From: JBAYVY01 sp041674345
GTDB lineage: Bacteria; Planctomycetota; Phycisphaerae; Phycisphaerales; Zrk34
Assembly (NCBI GenBank): GCA_041674345.1
Contig: JBAYVY010000130.1
Location: 1 to 9,252, forward strand
Direction: 5' to 3'
DNA length: 9,252 nucleotides
The translations under genes and the position numbers were made by a program. Shown piece after piece: positions 1-6,192 of the stretch. How positions within the stretch are numbered: position 1 is the stretch's first letter; every line of letters starts with the position of its first letter. The notes under the pieces were generated by a model, which worked only from the letters and a program-made list of their open reading frames with translations, ran no database searches and was not told the DNA's origin.

Positions 1-1
1 G

Positions 2-277
2 TGGATCAAGCGATACACCGCCGGCATCATGCTGCTGGATTTGAACGATCCGCGCAAGATCGTGGGCATGTCGCGTCACCCGCTGCTGGCACCCGAAGCG
101 CCTTACGAGACCGATCAGGGCCTGCGAACGCATGTCATTTTTCCCGGCGGGATGATTCTGGAAGATTCCGGCGAAGTGAAAATCTACTACGGCGCGGCCG
201 ATACCGTCGAGTGTCTGGCCACCGCGCATGTCGATGATCTGATCCGGCTCTGTCTGGAAGGCGGCCCGTTGGATTGA
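2..277 (+). CDS. GH130 family beta-mannoside phosphorylase/glycosidase, C-terminal part
   Basis: The window opens inside this gene; the frame starting at base 2 is open and gives 91 residues up to a TGA at 275-277. The visible part matches the last portion of glycoside hydrolase family 130: a strand reading AGIMLLDLNDPRKIVG, then HPLLAPE, then IFPGGMILED followed by the hallmark IYYGAADT and a closing helix ATAHVDDLI. GH130 enzymes are five-bladed beta-propeller proteins. They cleave beta-mannosidic linkages, mostly by phosphorolysis, releasing mannose 1-phosphate from mannooligosaccharides or mannosyl-glucose; some members are hydrolases. The catalytic region lies upstream of the window, so substrate and mechanism cannot be judged here. 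The gene converges with the acetyltransferase gene; the gap between them holds a long inverted repeat. Confidence 0.85.
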   Translation, partial: WIKRYTAGIMLLDLNDPRKIVGMSRHPLLAPEAPYETDQGLRTHVIFPGGMILEDSGEVKIYYGAADTVECLATAHVDDLIRLCLEGGPLD

Positions 278-302
278 TTGGTCCGAACATCGGCGACCGC
301 CG

Positions 303-422
303 AACGACAGAAAAGCAGAGCATCAGGACAACAGAACAGCGGAACATCGGAAAAGCGAAACAGCGGAACATGTTGCGAATTCCGCATCGTCATGTTCCGC
401 TGTTCTGTTGTCCTGCTTTGAT
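303..422. repeat. Inverted arrays of a degenerate octamer between convergent genes
   Basis: From 303 to 366 the sequence runs as eight consecutive 8-nt units close to AACAKCRG (for example AACAGCGG at 335 and 359, AACATCGG at 343). From 391 to 422 four units of the complementary octamer follow. Bases 324-347 and 392-415 are perfectly complementary (24 bp, 44-nt loop). A second copy at 359-372 can instead pair with 391-404 (14 bp, 18-nt loop), so two hairpins compete for the same right arm. The element fills the gap between two convergent genes and could act as a bidirectional terminator, although no clean T-tract follows either arm. Confidence 0.85.
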
Positions 423-428
423 GCCGGC

Positions 429-962
429 CTACTCTTCTTCCTTCTTCGGCTGACGATACAAGTCCATGTAGAACTCCAGCAGTTCCTTGCCGGGCACATC
501 GCGGGTGCGGTGGTGCTGGAATGCGAACTTCTCGAACAGTTCGGTGGCGCGGCCGCGTTCGAGGCGGGTGTCCAGGCGGACCTTGAGGTAGCCGTGGTGG
601 CGGCAGTGGTAGAGGGCGGTCTCCATCAGCTTGTCGCCGATCTCGGTGGCTTGAAGATCGGGCTGAACACGGAGACGCCGAATCTCGGCGATGTTGGGTT
701 CGTCCTCGGCGACGCCGATCATGCCGACAATTTTGCCGTTCAACTCGGCGACCCAGAACTTGGTGCGGTCGGTGCTGAAATAGGCCTCGAAGATGTTTTC
801 GATGTCCGCCCCGGTGTCGTTGTCGGGGATTTGTCCGACGAGCAGACCTTCGGTGTAGAGCCGCTCGACATGGGGATGATCGTCGTAACGGTAGTAACGA
901 ATGACCAGGCCGGGAAGTTCCCGCGGATTGTTGGACGGATGCTGATCGGCTGTGTCGTTCAT
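429..962 (-). CDS. GNAT family N-acetyltransferase
   Basis: The product has 177 residues. It reads as a single GNAT domain: an N-terminal segment IRYYRYDDHPHVERLY (residues 21-36), beta strands FWVAELNGKIVGMIGV (69-84), then EIRRLRVQPDLQATEIGDKLM (93-113), which corresponds to strand 4 and the acetyl-CoA pyrophosphate-binding loop and helix, and a C-terminal part LKVRLDTRLERGRATELFEKFAFQ. GNAT enzymes transfer acetyl from acetyl-CoA to an amine; the substrate cannot be predicted. The CoA loop is degenerate (ATEIGD instead of the usual Q/RxxGxG/A), which weakens confidence in catalytic activity. The ATG at 960-962 is preferred because GAGGAG lies just upstream, although spacing is short (3 nt); a TTG at 995 would add 11 residues. 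TATGAT (1007-1012, minus strand) is a possible -10 box without a visible -35. Confidence 0.85.
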   Translation of the reverse strand: MNDTADQHPSNNPRELPGLVIRYYRYDDHPHVERLYTEGLLVGQIPDNDTGADIENIFEAYFSTDRTKFWVAELNGKIVGMIGVAEDEPNIAEIRRLRVQPDLQATEIGDKLMETALYHCRHHGYLKVRLDTRLERGRATELFEKFAFQHHRTRDVPGKELLEFYMDLYRQPKKEEE

Positions 963-1059
963 ATGCTCCTCATCACTTCCGGGAAACCCCGCCAAGGCAA
1001 CAGCATATCATAACGGGGGCGAGGGAGTAGGGGCTGGGTGTAGGGGGGACGAGGGTGCT

Positions 1060-1154
1060 GGGGTATAGGGTTTAGAGTATGGGGTATGGGGTATGGTAAA
1101 GTTCGTCGCGGCGATGTTGTCTTTCCATATCCTACATCCTACACCCCATACCCT
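1060..1154. repeat. Inverted heptamer arrays (GGGGTAT type)
   Basis: Five 7-nt units occupy 1060-1094 (GGGGTAT, AGGGTTT, AGAGTAT, GGGGTAT, GGGGTAT). A 32-nt spacer (1095-1126) follows, then four complementary heptamers at 1127-1154 (ATATCCT, ACATCCT, ACACCCC, ATACCCT). Bases 1082-1091 pair exactly with 1144-1153. Related G-rich sequence continues leftwards to about 1015 and C-rich sequence rightwards to about 1195, where it overlaps the 3' end of the phosphoesterase gene. The array lies in the 214-bp gap between the phosphoesterase and acetyltransferase genes, which are both on the minus strand. No gene is seen in this gap. Confidence 0.85.
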
Positions 1155-1176
1155 CTTTTTCCACCGCCCCCCGCCC

Positions 1177-1746
1177 CTAGCCCCCAACCCCTTCCTCCGT
1201 CAAAGTGAAAAACGTCAGTTGATCGTTTTCGGTGTTCAGCAGGGCGACGGTGTATTGGGCCGCGCGGAACAGCGCCCCCGGATTGATGACCCGCGTTGGG
1301 CCGATGCGTTGATCGCGCGTGCGATGCGTGTGGCCGTGGAGGAGGTAATCGGCTCCCGATGCGAGGGCGGCTTCCATCGCCGCGTCCTGGTGACCGTGCT
1401 GGAAGACAATCGTCTTGCCGTCGCATTGAAGCCGGCCCACGGGGTGACTGACGTGCAAACCCAGCGACCGCGCATACCGCCCCAATGCGTCGGCATCCCA
1501 GTCGGTGTTGCCGAACACCAGATACACGTCCAGCGGTGATGCGTCCGGCCCGGCGTCACGGGGTAGCGGCTCCAATAAAGCGTCGATCACTTCCACCGTA
1601 CCGACATCGCCCAAGTGGATCAGCATCTCCGCCCCATGCCCAATCAACAGGCGAACCGCGCGCTGTGTGGTCGCGGCTCGTCCGTGGCTGTCCGAAAGCA
1701 GACCGATCTTCGCCAATCCGTTGTGCCCTTGGTCGTATTGAAGCAT
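1177..1746 (-). CDS. YfcE/MJ0936-type metallophosphoesterase
   Basis: The product has 189 residues from the ATG at 1746. All five metallophosphoesterase blocks are present: SDSHG (residues 18-22), GDVG (46-49), GNTDWD (79-84), HGH (117-119) and GHTH (138-141). These supply the Asp, His and Asn ligands of a two-metal centre. The size and block spacing fit the YfcE/MJ0936 group, soluble phosphodiesterases active on model substrates whose physiological targets are mostly unknown. The gene lies downstream of valS on the same strand and is probably co-transcribed. The reading frame stays open upstream to an ATG at 1852-1854 that overlaps the valS stop as TGATG; that longer form would add 36 residues translated from the TGCG heptamer element, so I place the start at 1746 with reservation. 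The last residues (EEGVGG) and the stop codon fall in the C-rich repeat tract. Confidence 0.85.
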   Translation of the reverse strand: MLQYDQGHNGLAKIGLLSDSHGRAATTQRAVRLLIGHGAEMLIHLGDVGTVEVIDALLEPLPRDAGPDASPLDVYLVFGNTDWDADALGRYARSLGLHVSHPVGRLQCDGKTIVFQHGHQDAAMEAALASGADYLLHGHTHRTRDQRIGPTRVINPGALFRAAQYTVALLNTENDQLTFFTLTEEGVGG

Positions 1747-1787
1747 GACAGACCCGTAACACAGGCCCGCCGCAAAACGTATGCCAG

Positions 1788-1853
1788 TGCGCTGTGCGGT
1801 ATGCGGGGTGCGGCTTGCGGCGCGAACCCGCACCCCGCAAGTCGCAACGCGCA
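1788..1853. repeat. Inverted TGCG-heptamer element at the valS/phosphoesterase junction
   Basis: Five heptamers TGCGNNN (1788-1822) are followed by a 3-nt spacer and four complementary heptamers NNNCGCA (1826-1853). Bases 1802-1813 pair perfectly with 1828-1839. The element shares an exact 18-bp segment (1788-1805 with 4841-4858) and a 20-bp segment with one mismatch (1827-1846 with 4898-4917) with the copy inside valS, so the two are members of one dispersed family. It sits between the valS stop and the phosphoesterase start chosen here, and has no stop codon in the phosphoesterase frame. Confidence 0.88.
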
Positions 1854-4800
1854 TCACCCCAACCCCTTCAACATCTTCCCGACCGACGCCAGTTCCGCTT
1901 CCACCTGTGCCAGTTGATCCCGCGTCTGTTGCACCAGATGGGCCGGGGCCTTGTCCGCATAGCCCTTGTTATTCAATCGCCCGATCAGCGCCGACCGGCT
2001 CTTTTCCAACTCCGCCAGTCGTTTGCCCAGTCGCTGCTTCTCCGCCTCCGGGTCGATCAAACCCTCGATCATCACACGCATCGAACCCACCGTCGCCTTC
2101 ACCGCCCCCTCCGGCTCGGCCACGTCCGCCCCGATCCCGCAAACCTCCACGCCCCCCAATGTCTTCAATAACTCCACGCAGTCCCCGATCACGCTTGCCT
2201 CAATGCCTTCAACTCTGATCGTCACCTTCACCACCTGTCGCGGCGGCACACCATATTGATTGCGAATGTTCCGTATCGCTCCCACCACCTCCTGCATCAA
2301 CGCCCATCGCCTCTCCGCATCCTCATCCACCAACTTCTGCGAAACCTTCGGCCACGCCGCGTTGATGCATAATTCACTGCCCGGTAATTCCACACCCGCA
2401 ATCGACCGATCTCTTCCCCTTCCTGGGCTTCCGGGGGCGGGGGTCCACATCTTCTCCGTAATGAACGGCATCACCGGATGCGACATCCGCAACACCGCGT
2501 CCAAACAAGCCGCCAACGTCGCCCGCGCCGCTTCGCCCTCCGGCGTGTCGGTACGCGCCACCGGCTTGATCGCCTCCAGATACCAGTCGCACAAATCCCG
2601 CCAGAAAAAGTCGTATAACGCCTGCACATATGCGCTGAACTGAAACGCCCCCAACGCCTCATCCACCGCTTTCACCGTCCGCGCAAGGCGCGACAAAATC
2701 CAGCGATCCGCCAAACTCCGTTCCTTCACTTCGTCCCTACGTCCCTTTGTCCCTCCGTCCCTACTCTCCCCTAACACCTCCATCGCAAACCGTCCCGCGT
2801 TCCACAGCTTGTTACAAAAGTTCCGCCCCACATCAAACTTCGGACTCGTGTTCTTTCCGCTCGCCGCGTCGCGCTCCACCGGCATACGCACATCCTGCGT
2901 CTGCGTCGTCATCAGCGCCAAGGTGAACCGCATCGCATCCGCCCCGTGCGTGGCGATGATGTCCAACGGATCGACCCCGTTGCCCAGCGACTTGCTCATC
3001 TTTCGGCCTTCGCCGTCCTGAATCATCGCATGAATAAACACATCCCGAAACGGCACACACCCCCGGAAGTAAATGTTGAACATCACCATCCGCGACACCC
3101 ACAAGGTAATGATCTCCCGCGCTGTCGATAAAGTCGATGAAGGATTCCACGCCGCCAGCTCCGCCGTCTCCTCCGGCCACCCCATCACCGACAGCGGCCA
3201 CAACCCCGAACTAAACCATGTATCTAGCACATCGGGGTCGCGGACTAAACCGGCTGTTTCAAGTTTGTTGATCCACTCCGAATCATCGGAGCGAAGGCAG
3301 ACATGGAAATTATATGTATCGCCCAATCTGTTCCGAACTCGCTTAGTGGAACCTGGGACATACGGAACCAGCATCTTTTTTACTGAATCGTCATCTGTAA
3401 TATCCGAGTAAGTAAACCACACGGTCGGGCTAGACTTCTTTTGTTCTGCGTCAATGTAGTCCAACAAACCTGAGTGGTTAAGATCGTGTCCAGTTACATG
3501 CAATTGGCTCCACACCGGTATCCGATGCCCCCACCACAATTGCCGGCTGATGCACCAATCACGGATATTCTCATGCCACCCCCGGAACGTCTTCGCATAC
3601 CGTTCCGGCGTGAATCGCAACTGCCCCTCATATCCGCTCTTCCCCTTCGTCCCTTCGTCCCTCCGTCCCTCCGTCCCTTCTCCATCCGCCATCGCACGCA
3701 GCGCCGCGCCACGCAGCCGATCGTCCGTCACCTTCACATACCACTGATCGCTCAAATATGGCTCAATCGCGACGTGCGACCGATACGAATGCCCCACCGA
3801 ATGCCGATACGGCTTCACCTCCGCCAATAAATCATTCTTGCGGAACCACTCGACAATCGCCTCCCGCGCTTCGTAACGATCCATGCCCAGCAGAAATCCC
3901 GCATCGCCCTTCGCGCAATCTTCCGGGGGCCAGCCATGTTGATCGCTGATCGTCCCGTCGGGGGCCATCACGTTAATCACCGGCAGATGGTGTCGCTGTC
4001 CGATCTCATAATCATTGGGGTCATGGGCCGGCGTCACCTTCAAAAACCCCGATGCGTATTTCGCCTTCGCATCCTCACTCTCCGGGTCCGGTATCACGAC
4101 ATACTCATCGCCGATGATCGGTATTTCCCGATTCACAATCGGCAGCAGCACCTTGCGACCGATCAGATGTTTGCGAATCGGGTCATTCGGATTCACCGCG
4201 ACCGCCGTATCGCCGAGCATCGTTTCGGGGCGCGTCGTGGCAACGGTCACAAATTCCTCATTCCCTTTGTCCCTCAGTCCCTCAGTCCCTTCTTTCACCA
4301 ACGGATACTTCATGTACCAGAAATGCCCGTCTATTTCTTCCATCTCGACTTCATCATCGGCCAGCGCCGTCTGCGTGGCCGGGTCCCAGTTGACCAGACG
4401 TTTGCCGCGATAAATCAGGCCGTCTTTGAACAACTGGAAAAACGCCTCACGCACGGCCTTCGCACGCACCGTGTCCATCGTGAACGCCTGCCGTTCCCAG
4501 TCGCATGAGCAGCCCATTTTTTTGAGCTGGTTGGTGATGGTCGCTTCGTATTCGTCTTTCCATTGCTGGACCAGCGCGATGAACTGTTCGCGCCCGGCGT
4601 ACCCCTCGGCTTCCAGTTTTTTGTAATCCTTCAGGGCCGGTTTTCCCTCGGTCTGCAAGCGTTTATCGACGATGGTTTGCGTGGCGATGCCCGCGTGATC
4701 GGTGCCGGGAATCCACACCGCGTTGTCGCCGCACATCCGGCGCCAGCGAATCAGCACGTCCTGAATCGTGTTGTTCAGCGCGTGGCCCAGATGCAGCGCC

Positions 4801-5015
4801 GCGGTGACGTTCGGCGGGGGAATGACGATCACATATGGCTTGCGCTGTGCGGTATGCGCTGTGCGGTTTGCGTTCTGTCCGTCTTCGCATCCCGCATCCC
4901 GCACCCCGCAAGACGCATCCGGCTCCGCGTGAAAAGCGTTCGCCTTTTCCCACAATTCCCACATTTCCCGTTGCACGGTTTGCGCGTCGTAATTCTTGTC
5001 CAGTGCGTTATTCAT
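1854..5015 (-). CDS. valS: Valyl-tRNA synthetase with several in-frame repeat insertions
   Basis: ValS attaches valine to tRNA(Val) in the cytoplasm using ATP and edits mischarged threonine. The 1053-residue product starts at ATG 5013-5015. It shows PPPNVTAALHLGH (HIGH motif, H75-H78), GTDHAGIATQ, the editing-domain motif TTRPETMLGD (260-269), WWGHRIPVW (ending at 502), DVLDTWFSS (from 595), KMSKS (672-676) and a C-terminal coiled coil (from about residue 985) typical of bacterial ValS. The protein is longer than the usual 880-950 residues. The excess maps to five places: residues 34-58 (TGCG heptamer element), 241-252, 445-458 and 751-761 (octamer arrays) and a roughly 60-residue surplus within 503-594 encoded by AT-rich DNA. 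All conserved motifs survive, so the enzyme is probably functional. No convincing Shine-Dalgarno and no T-box leader are seen. The stop overlaps a possible downstream ATG as TGATG. Confidence 0.97.
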   Translation of the reverse strand: MNNALDKNYDAQTVQREMWELWEKANAFHAEPDASCGVRDAGCEDGQNANRTAHTAQRKPYVIVIPPPNVTAALHLGHALNNTIQDVLIRWRRMCGDNAVWIPGTDHAGIATQTIVDKRLQTEGKPALKDYKKLEAEGYAGREQFIALVQQWKDEYEATITNQLKKMGCSCDWERQAFTMDTVRAKAVREAFFQLFKDGLIYRGKRLVNWDPATQTALADDEVEMEEIDGHFWYMKYPLVKEGTEGLRDKGNEEFVTVATTRPETMLGDTAVAVNPNDPIRKHLIGRKVLLPIVNREIPIIGDEYVVIPDPESEDAKAKYASGFLKVTPAHDPNDYEIGQRHHLPVINVMAPDGTISDQHGWPPEDCAKGDAGFLLGMDRYEAREAIVEWFRKNDLLAEVKPYRHSVGHSYRSHVAIEPYLSDQWYVKVTDDRLRGAALRAMADGEGTEGRRDEGTKGKSGYEGQLRFTPERYAKTFRGWHENIRDWCISRQLWWGHRIPVWSQLHVTGHDLNHSGLLDYIDAEQKKSSPTVWFTYSDITDDDSVKKMLVPYVPGSTKRVRNRLGDTYNFHVCLRSDDSEWINKLETAGLVRDPDVLDTWFSSGLWPLSVMGWPEETAELAAWNPSSTLSTAREIITLWVSRMVMFNIYFRGCVPFRDVFIHAMIQDGEGRKMSKSLGNGVDPLDIIATHGADAMRFTLALMTTQTQDVRMPVERDAASGKNTSPKFDVGRNFCNKLWNAGRFAMEVLGESRDGGTKGRRDEVKERSLADRWILSRLARTVKAVDEALGAFQFSAYVQALYDFFWRDLCDWYLEAIKPVARTDTPEGEAARATLAACLDAVLRMSHPVMPFITEKMWTPAPGSPGRGRDRSIAGVELPGSELCINAAWPKVSQKLVDEDAERRWALMQEVVGAIRNIRNQYGVPPRQVVKVTIRVEGIEASVIGDCVELLKTLGGVEVCGIGADVAEPEGAVKATVGSMRVMIEGLIDPEAEKQRLGKRLAELEKSRSALIGRLNNKGYADKAPAHLVQQTRDQLAQVEAELASVGKMLKGLG
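2734..2765 (-). repeat. Octamer array inside valS (copy 3, residues 751-761)
   Basis: Four 8-nt units on the + strand: TCCCTACG, TCCCTTTG, TCCCTCCG, TCCCTACT. In valS they encode a segment reading GGTKGRRDE, lying just before the conserved start of the anticodon-binding region (SLADRWILSRL). It is an extra stretch compared with ordinary ValS. Confidence 0.85.
3642..3681 (-). repeat. Octamer array inside valS (copy 2, residues 445-458)
   Basis: Five 8-nt units on the + strand: CCCCTTCG, TCCCTTCG, TCCCTCCG, TCCCTCCG, TCCCTTCT. In valS they encode GTEGRRDEGTKGK, placed between the conserved segments VKVTDDRL and YAKTFRGWHENIRDWCISRQ. Confidence 0.88.
4262..4293 (-). repeat. Octamer array inside valS (copy 1, residues 241-252)
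   Basis: Four 8-nt units on the + strand: TCCCTTTG, TCCCTCAG, TCCCTCAG, TCCCTTCT. In valS they encode EGTEGLRDKG directly before the editing-domain strand VTVATTRPETMLGD. The two CTGA-containing units place TGA in the two frames that valS does not use. Confidence 0.88.
4841..4917. repeat. 77-bp inverted TGCG-heptamer element inside valS
   Basis: The element is 11 x 7 nt: five TGCGNNN heptamers (4841-4875), a 7-nt spacer (4876-4882) and five complementary NNNCGCA heptamers (4883-4917). It lies in the coding sequence and supplies ValS residues 34-58, between the N-terminal helix (MWELWEKANAFHAEPD) and the first catalytic strand (PYVIVIPPPNVT). Other ValS proteins have only a few residues there. 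It shares 18-bp and 20-bp (one mismatch) blocks with the copy at 1788-1853. Confidence 0.9.
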
Positions 5016-5092
5016 GATTGTAGTTTACACAACTTCACTTTCGGAGGTTTATCGGGTGGCACGAAGTGCCCCTCCTCGGTTAACCTGATGGC
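5016..5092. promoter_or_regulatory. Divergent promoter region of valS and the TPR gene, with a hairpin
   Basis: This 77-bp gap separates the divergent starts of valS and the TPR protein and must hold at least one promoter, although no strong -35/-10 pair stands out. It contains GGCAC-GAA-GTGCC (5058-5070), extended by GGAGG (5043-5047) pairing with CCTCC (5071-5075). On either transcript this would fold in the 5' leader. Function, if any, is unknown. Confidence 0.45.
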
Positions 5093-6133
5093 ATGAGTCG
5101 TGCCGCGAAAACCAGTGCGTGGGTGATTATGTTGGCCGTCGCCGCCGGGGCGATGATCTATTTCGCTGTTCGCCCACCGGTTGGCACGGCGGCGTCCACG
5201 TCCTCGTCGGCGATGACGTGGGACGCGACCACCACGCAATACATCGCCGATCAGCACAGCAAGGCCGCTCTGGCGATGCAGCACGCCGATTTCACGCAGG
5301 TGCGGGTGATCCTTCAGCCGCTGCTGGCCAAGTACCCCGCCGACGCCGCGGGCCGCACTCTGCTCGCCCGCGCCCTGATGGCGCAGGGCGACTGGCGGGC
5401 CGCCTACACCGAAGCGAAGCAGTCGTGTCGGATCGACGATCATCAAGCCGAGGCGCAGATGCTGGCCGGCATCATGGCCGAGCGCTTCGACGAACTGCCC
5501 GCCGCGCGTCAACATTACGAACGTGCCAGCGAACTGGAGCCCGGCTCGGTTCAATGTTCGCTCTACCTGGCCAATGTCTGTCTGAAACTCAAGGATTATC
5601 CGAACGCCGATCTGTACGCGCTGCGTGTGCTTCGCCTCGACCCGTCGCGCGCCATCGCCTATGCGATCACCGCGCAGGTCGCCGCCGAACAGGGCCAGAT
5701 TGATCGCGCCATCGAACAGTGGCGTAAAGCGTTGCTTCACACCCAGCCCGACAGCGCCGAGCTTCTCGCTTACACGATGCAGGAGGTGATGCTGCTGCGC
5801 CGCCGCGACATCGCCGGTCGGGAAGAGGCGATCAATGTGTTGTTGTCGCTGCCTGAAAGCCAGATTGCCGACAACCGCCGCGTCACCGAAGAATTGGCGC
5901 AAACCTATCTCTCGCTCAGCCGCCCGTCCGACGCATCCGATACGTGGTGGCGATGGCTGAAAAACCATCCGACCGACGGCCCCGCCGCCGCCGAAGCCGG
6001 TCTGTCCGCCCAACGCGCCGGCCAAACCGACCGCGCACGCCAGTTCCTCGCCCACGCACAAAAAATCGCCCCCGATCACCCGCTCACCGCCGCGCTGCGA
6101 CAAACGATCAATGATGGAGGGAGTCGGGAGTAG
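5093..6133 (+). CDS. Membrane-anchored tetratricopeptide repeat protein
   Basis: The product has 346 residues. A single hydrophobic segment at about residues 9-26 (AWVIMLAVAAGAMIYFAV) after a short basic N-terminus indicates an N-terminal membrane anchor; there is no lipobox cysteine. Helical TPR-type repeats follow over about residues 55-225 (for example LLARALMAQGDWRAAYTEAK, YLANVCLKLKDYPNADLYAL and ITAQVAAEQGQIDRAIEQWRKAL) and again at 265-330. TPRs are protein-protein interaction scaffolds; the partner is unknown and no enzymatic domain is seen. The ATG at 5093 fits the membrane segment; no good Shine-Dalgarno precedes it. The final residues (NDGGSRE) and the TAG stop come from a G-rich heptamer repeat. 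The MBL gene follows 59 bp downstream with its own -10 box. Confidence 0.85.
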   Translation: MSRAAKTSAWVIMLAVAAGAMIYFAVRPPVGTAASTSSSAMTWDATTTQYIADQHSKAALAMQHADFTQVRVILQPLLAKYPADAAGRTLLARALMAQGDWRAAYTEAKQSCRIDDHQAEAQMLAGIMAERFDELPAARQHYERASELEPGSVQCSLYLANVCLKLKDYPNADLYALRVLRLDPSRAIAYAITAQVAAEQGQIDRAIEQWRKALLHTQPDSAELLAYTMQEVMLLRRRDIAGREEAINVLLSLPESQIADNRRVTEELAQTYLSLSRPSDASDTWWRWLKNHPTDGPAAAEAGLSAQRAGQTDRARQFLAHAQKIAPDHPLTAALRQTINDGGSRE

Positions 6134-6140
6134 GGGAGTA
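6119..6140 (+). repeat. Short G-rich heptamer run at the end of the TPR gene
   Basis: GGGAGTC, GGGAGTA and GGGGAGTA follow one another with a 7-8 nt period. The run includes the TAG stop of the TPR gene (6131-6133) and resembles the G-rich flank at 1020-1035. It is too short for certainty as a member of the array class. Confidence 0.5.
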
Positions 6141-6159
6141 AGAACCCCGGCGCGCCGAA

Positions 6160-6165
6160 TATAAT
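6160..6165 (+). promoter_or_regulatory. Perfect TATAAT -10 box upstream of the MBL gene
   Basis: TATAAT lies 27 bases before the TTG start of the MBL-fold gene. The expected start of transcription near 6172 leaves a short leader that still includes the GGAG at 6180-6183. There is no recognisable -35 hexamer about 17 nt upstream, where the G-rich repeat run ends. Confidence 0.45.
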
Positions 6166-6192
6166 TCTTCCGACTTCACGGAGCGACACATT

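Noticed and set aside
303..422. CRISPR array
   Set aside because: Units of 7-8 nt directly abut, with no 25-40 nt repeats or unique spacers, and no cas genes.
408..1013. 201-codon open frame on the + strand
   Set aside because: It is the antisense shadow of the GNAT gene, which has clear family motifs on the minus strand.
3234..3509. Intein in ValS
   Set aside because: The extra segment is far too short, lacks the N-terminal Cys/Ser and C-terminal His-Asn splicing residues, and does not split a conserved motif.
3936..4508. 190-codon open frame on the + strand
   Set aside because: Shadow of valS, whose conserved motifs lie on the minus strand through this region.
5016..5092. T-box leader for valS
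   Set aside because: Too short, and no T-box consensus or specifier stem-loop is visible.
5012..6103. 363-codon open frame on the minus strand
   Set aside because: Antisense to the TPR gene; Gly/Arg-rich sequence without motifs, caused by GC-rich codon use on the other strand.
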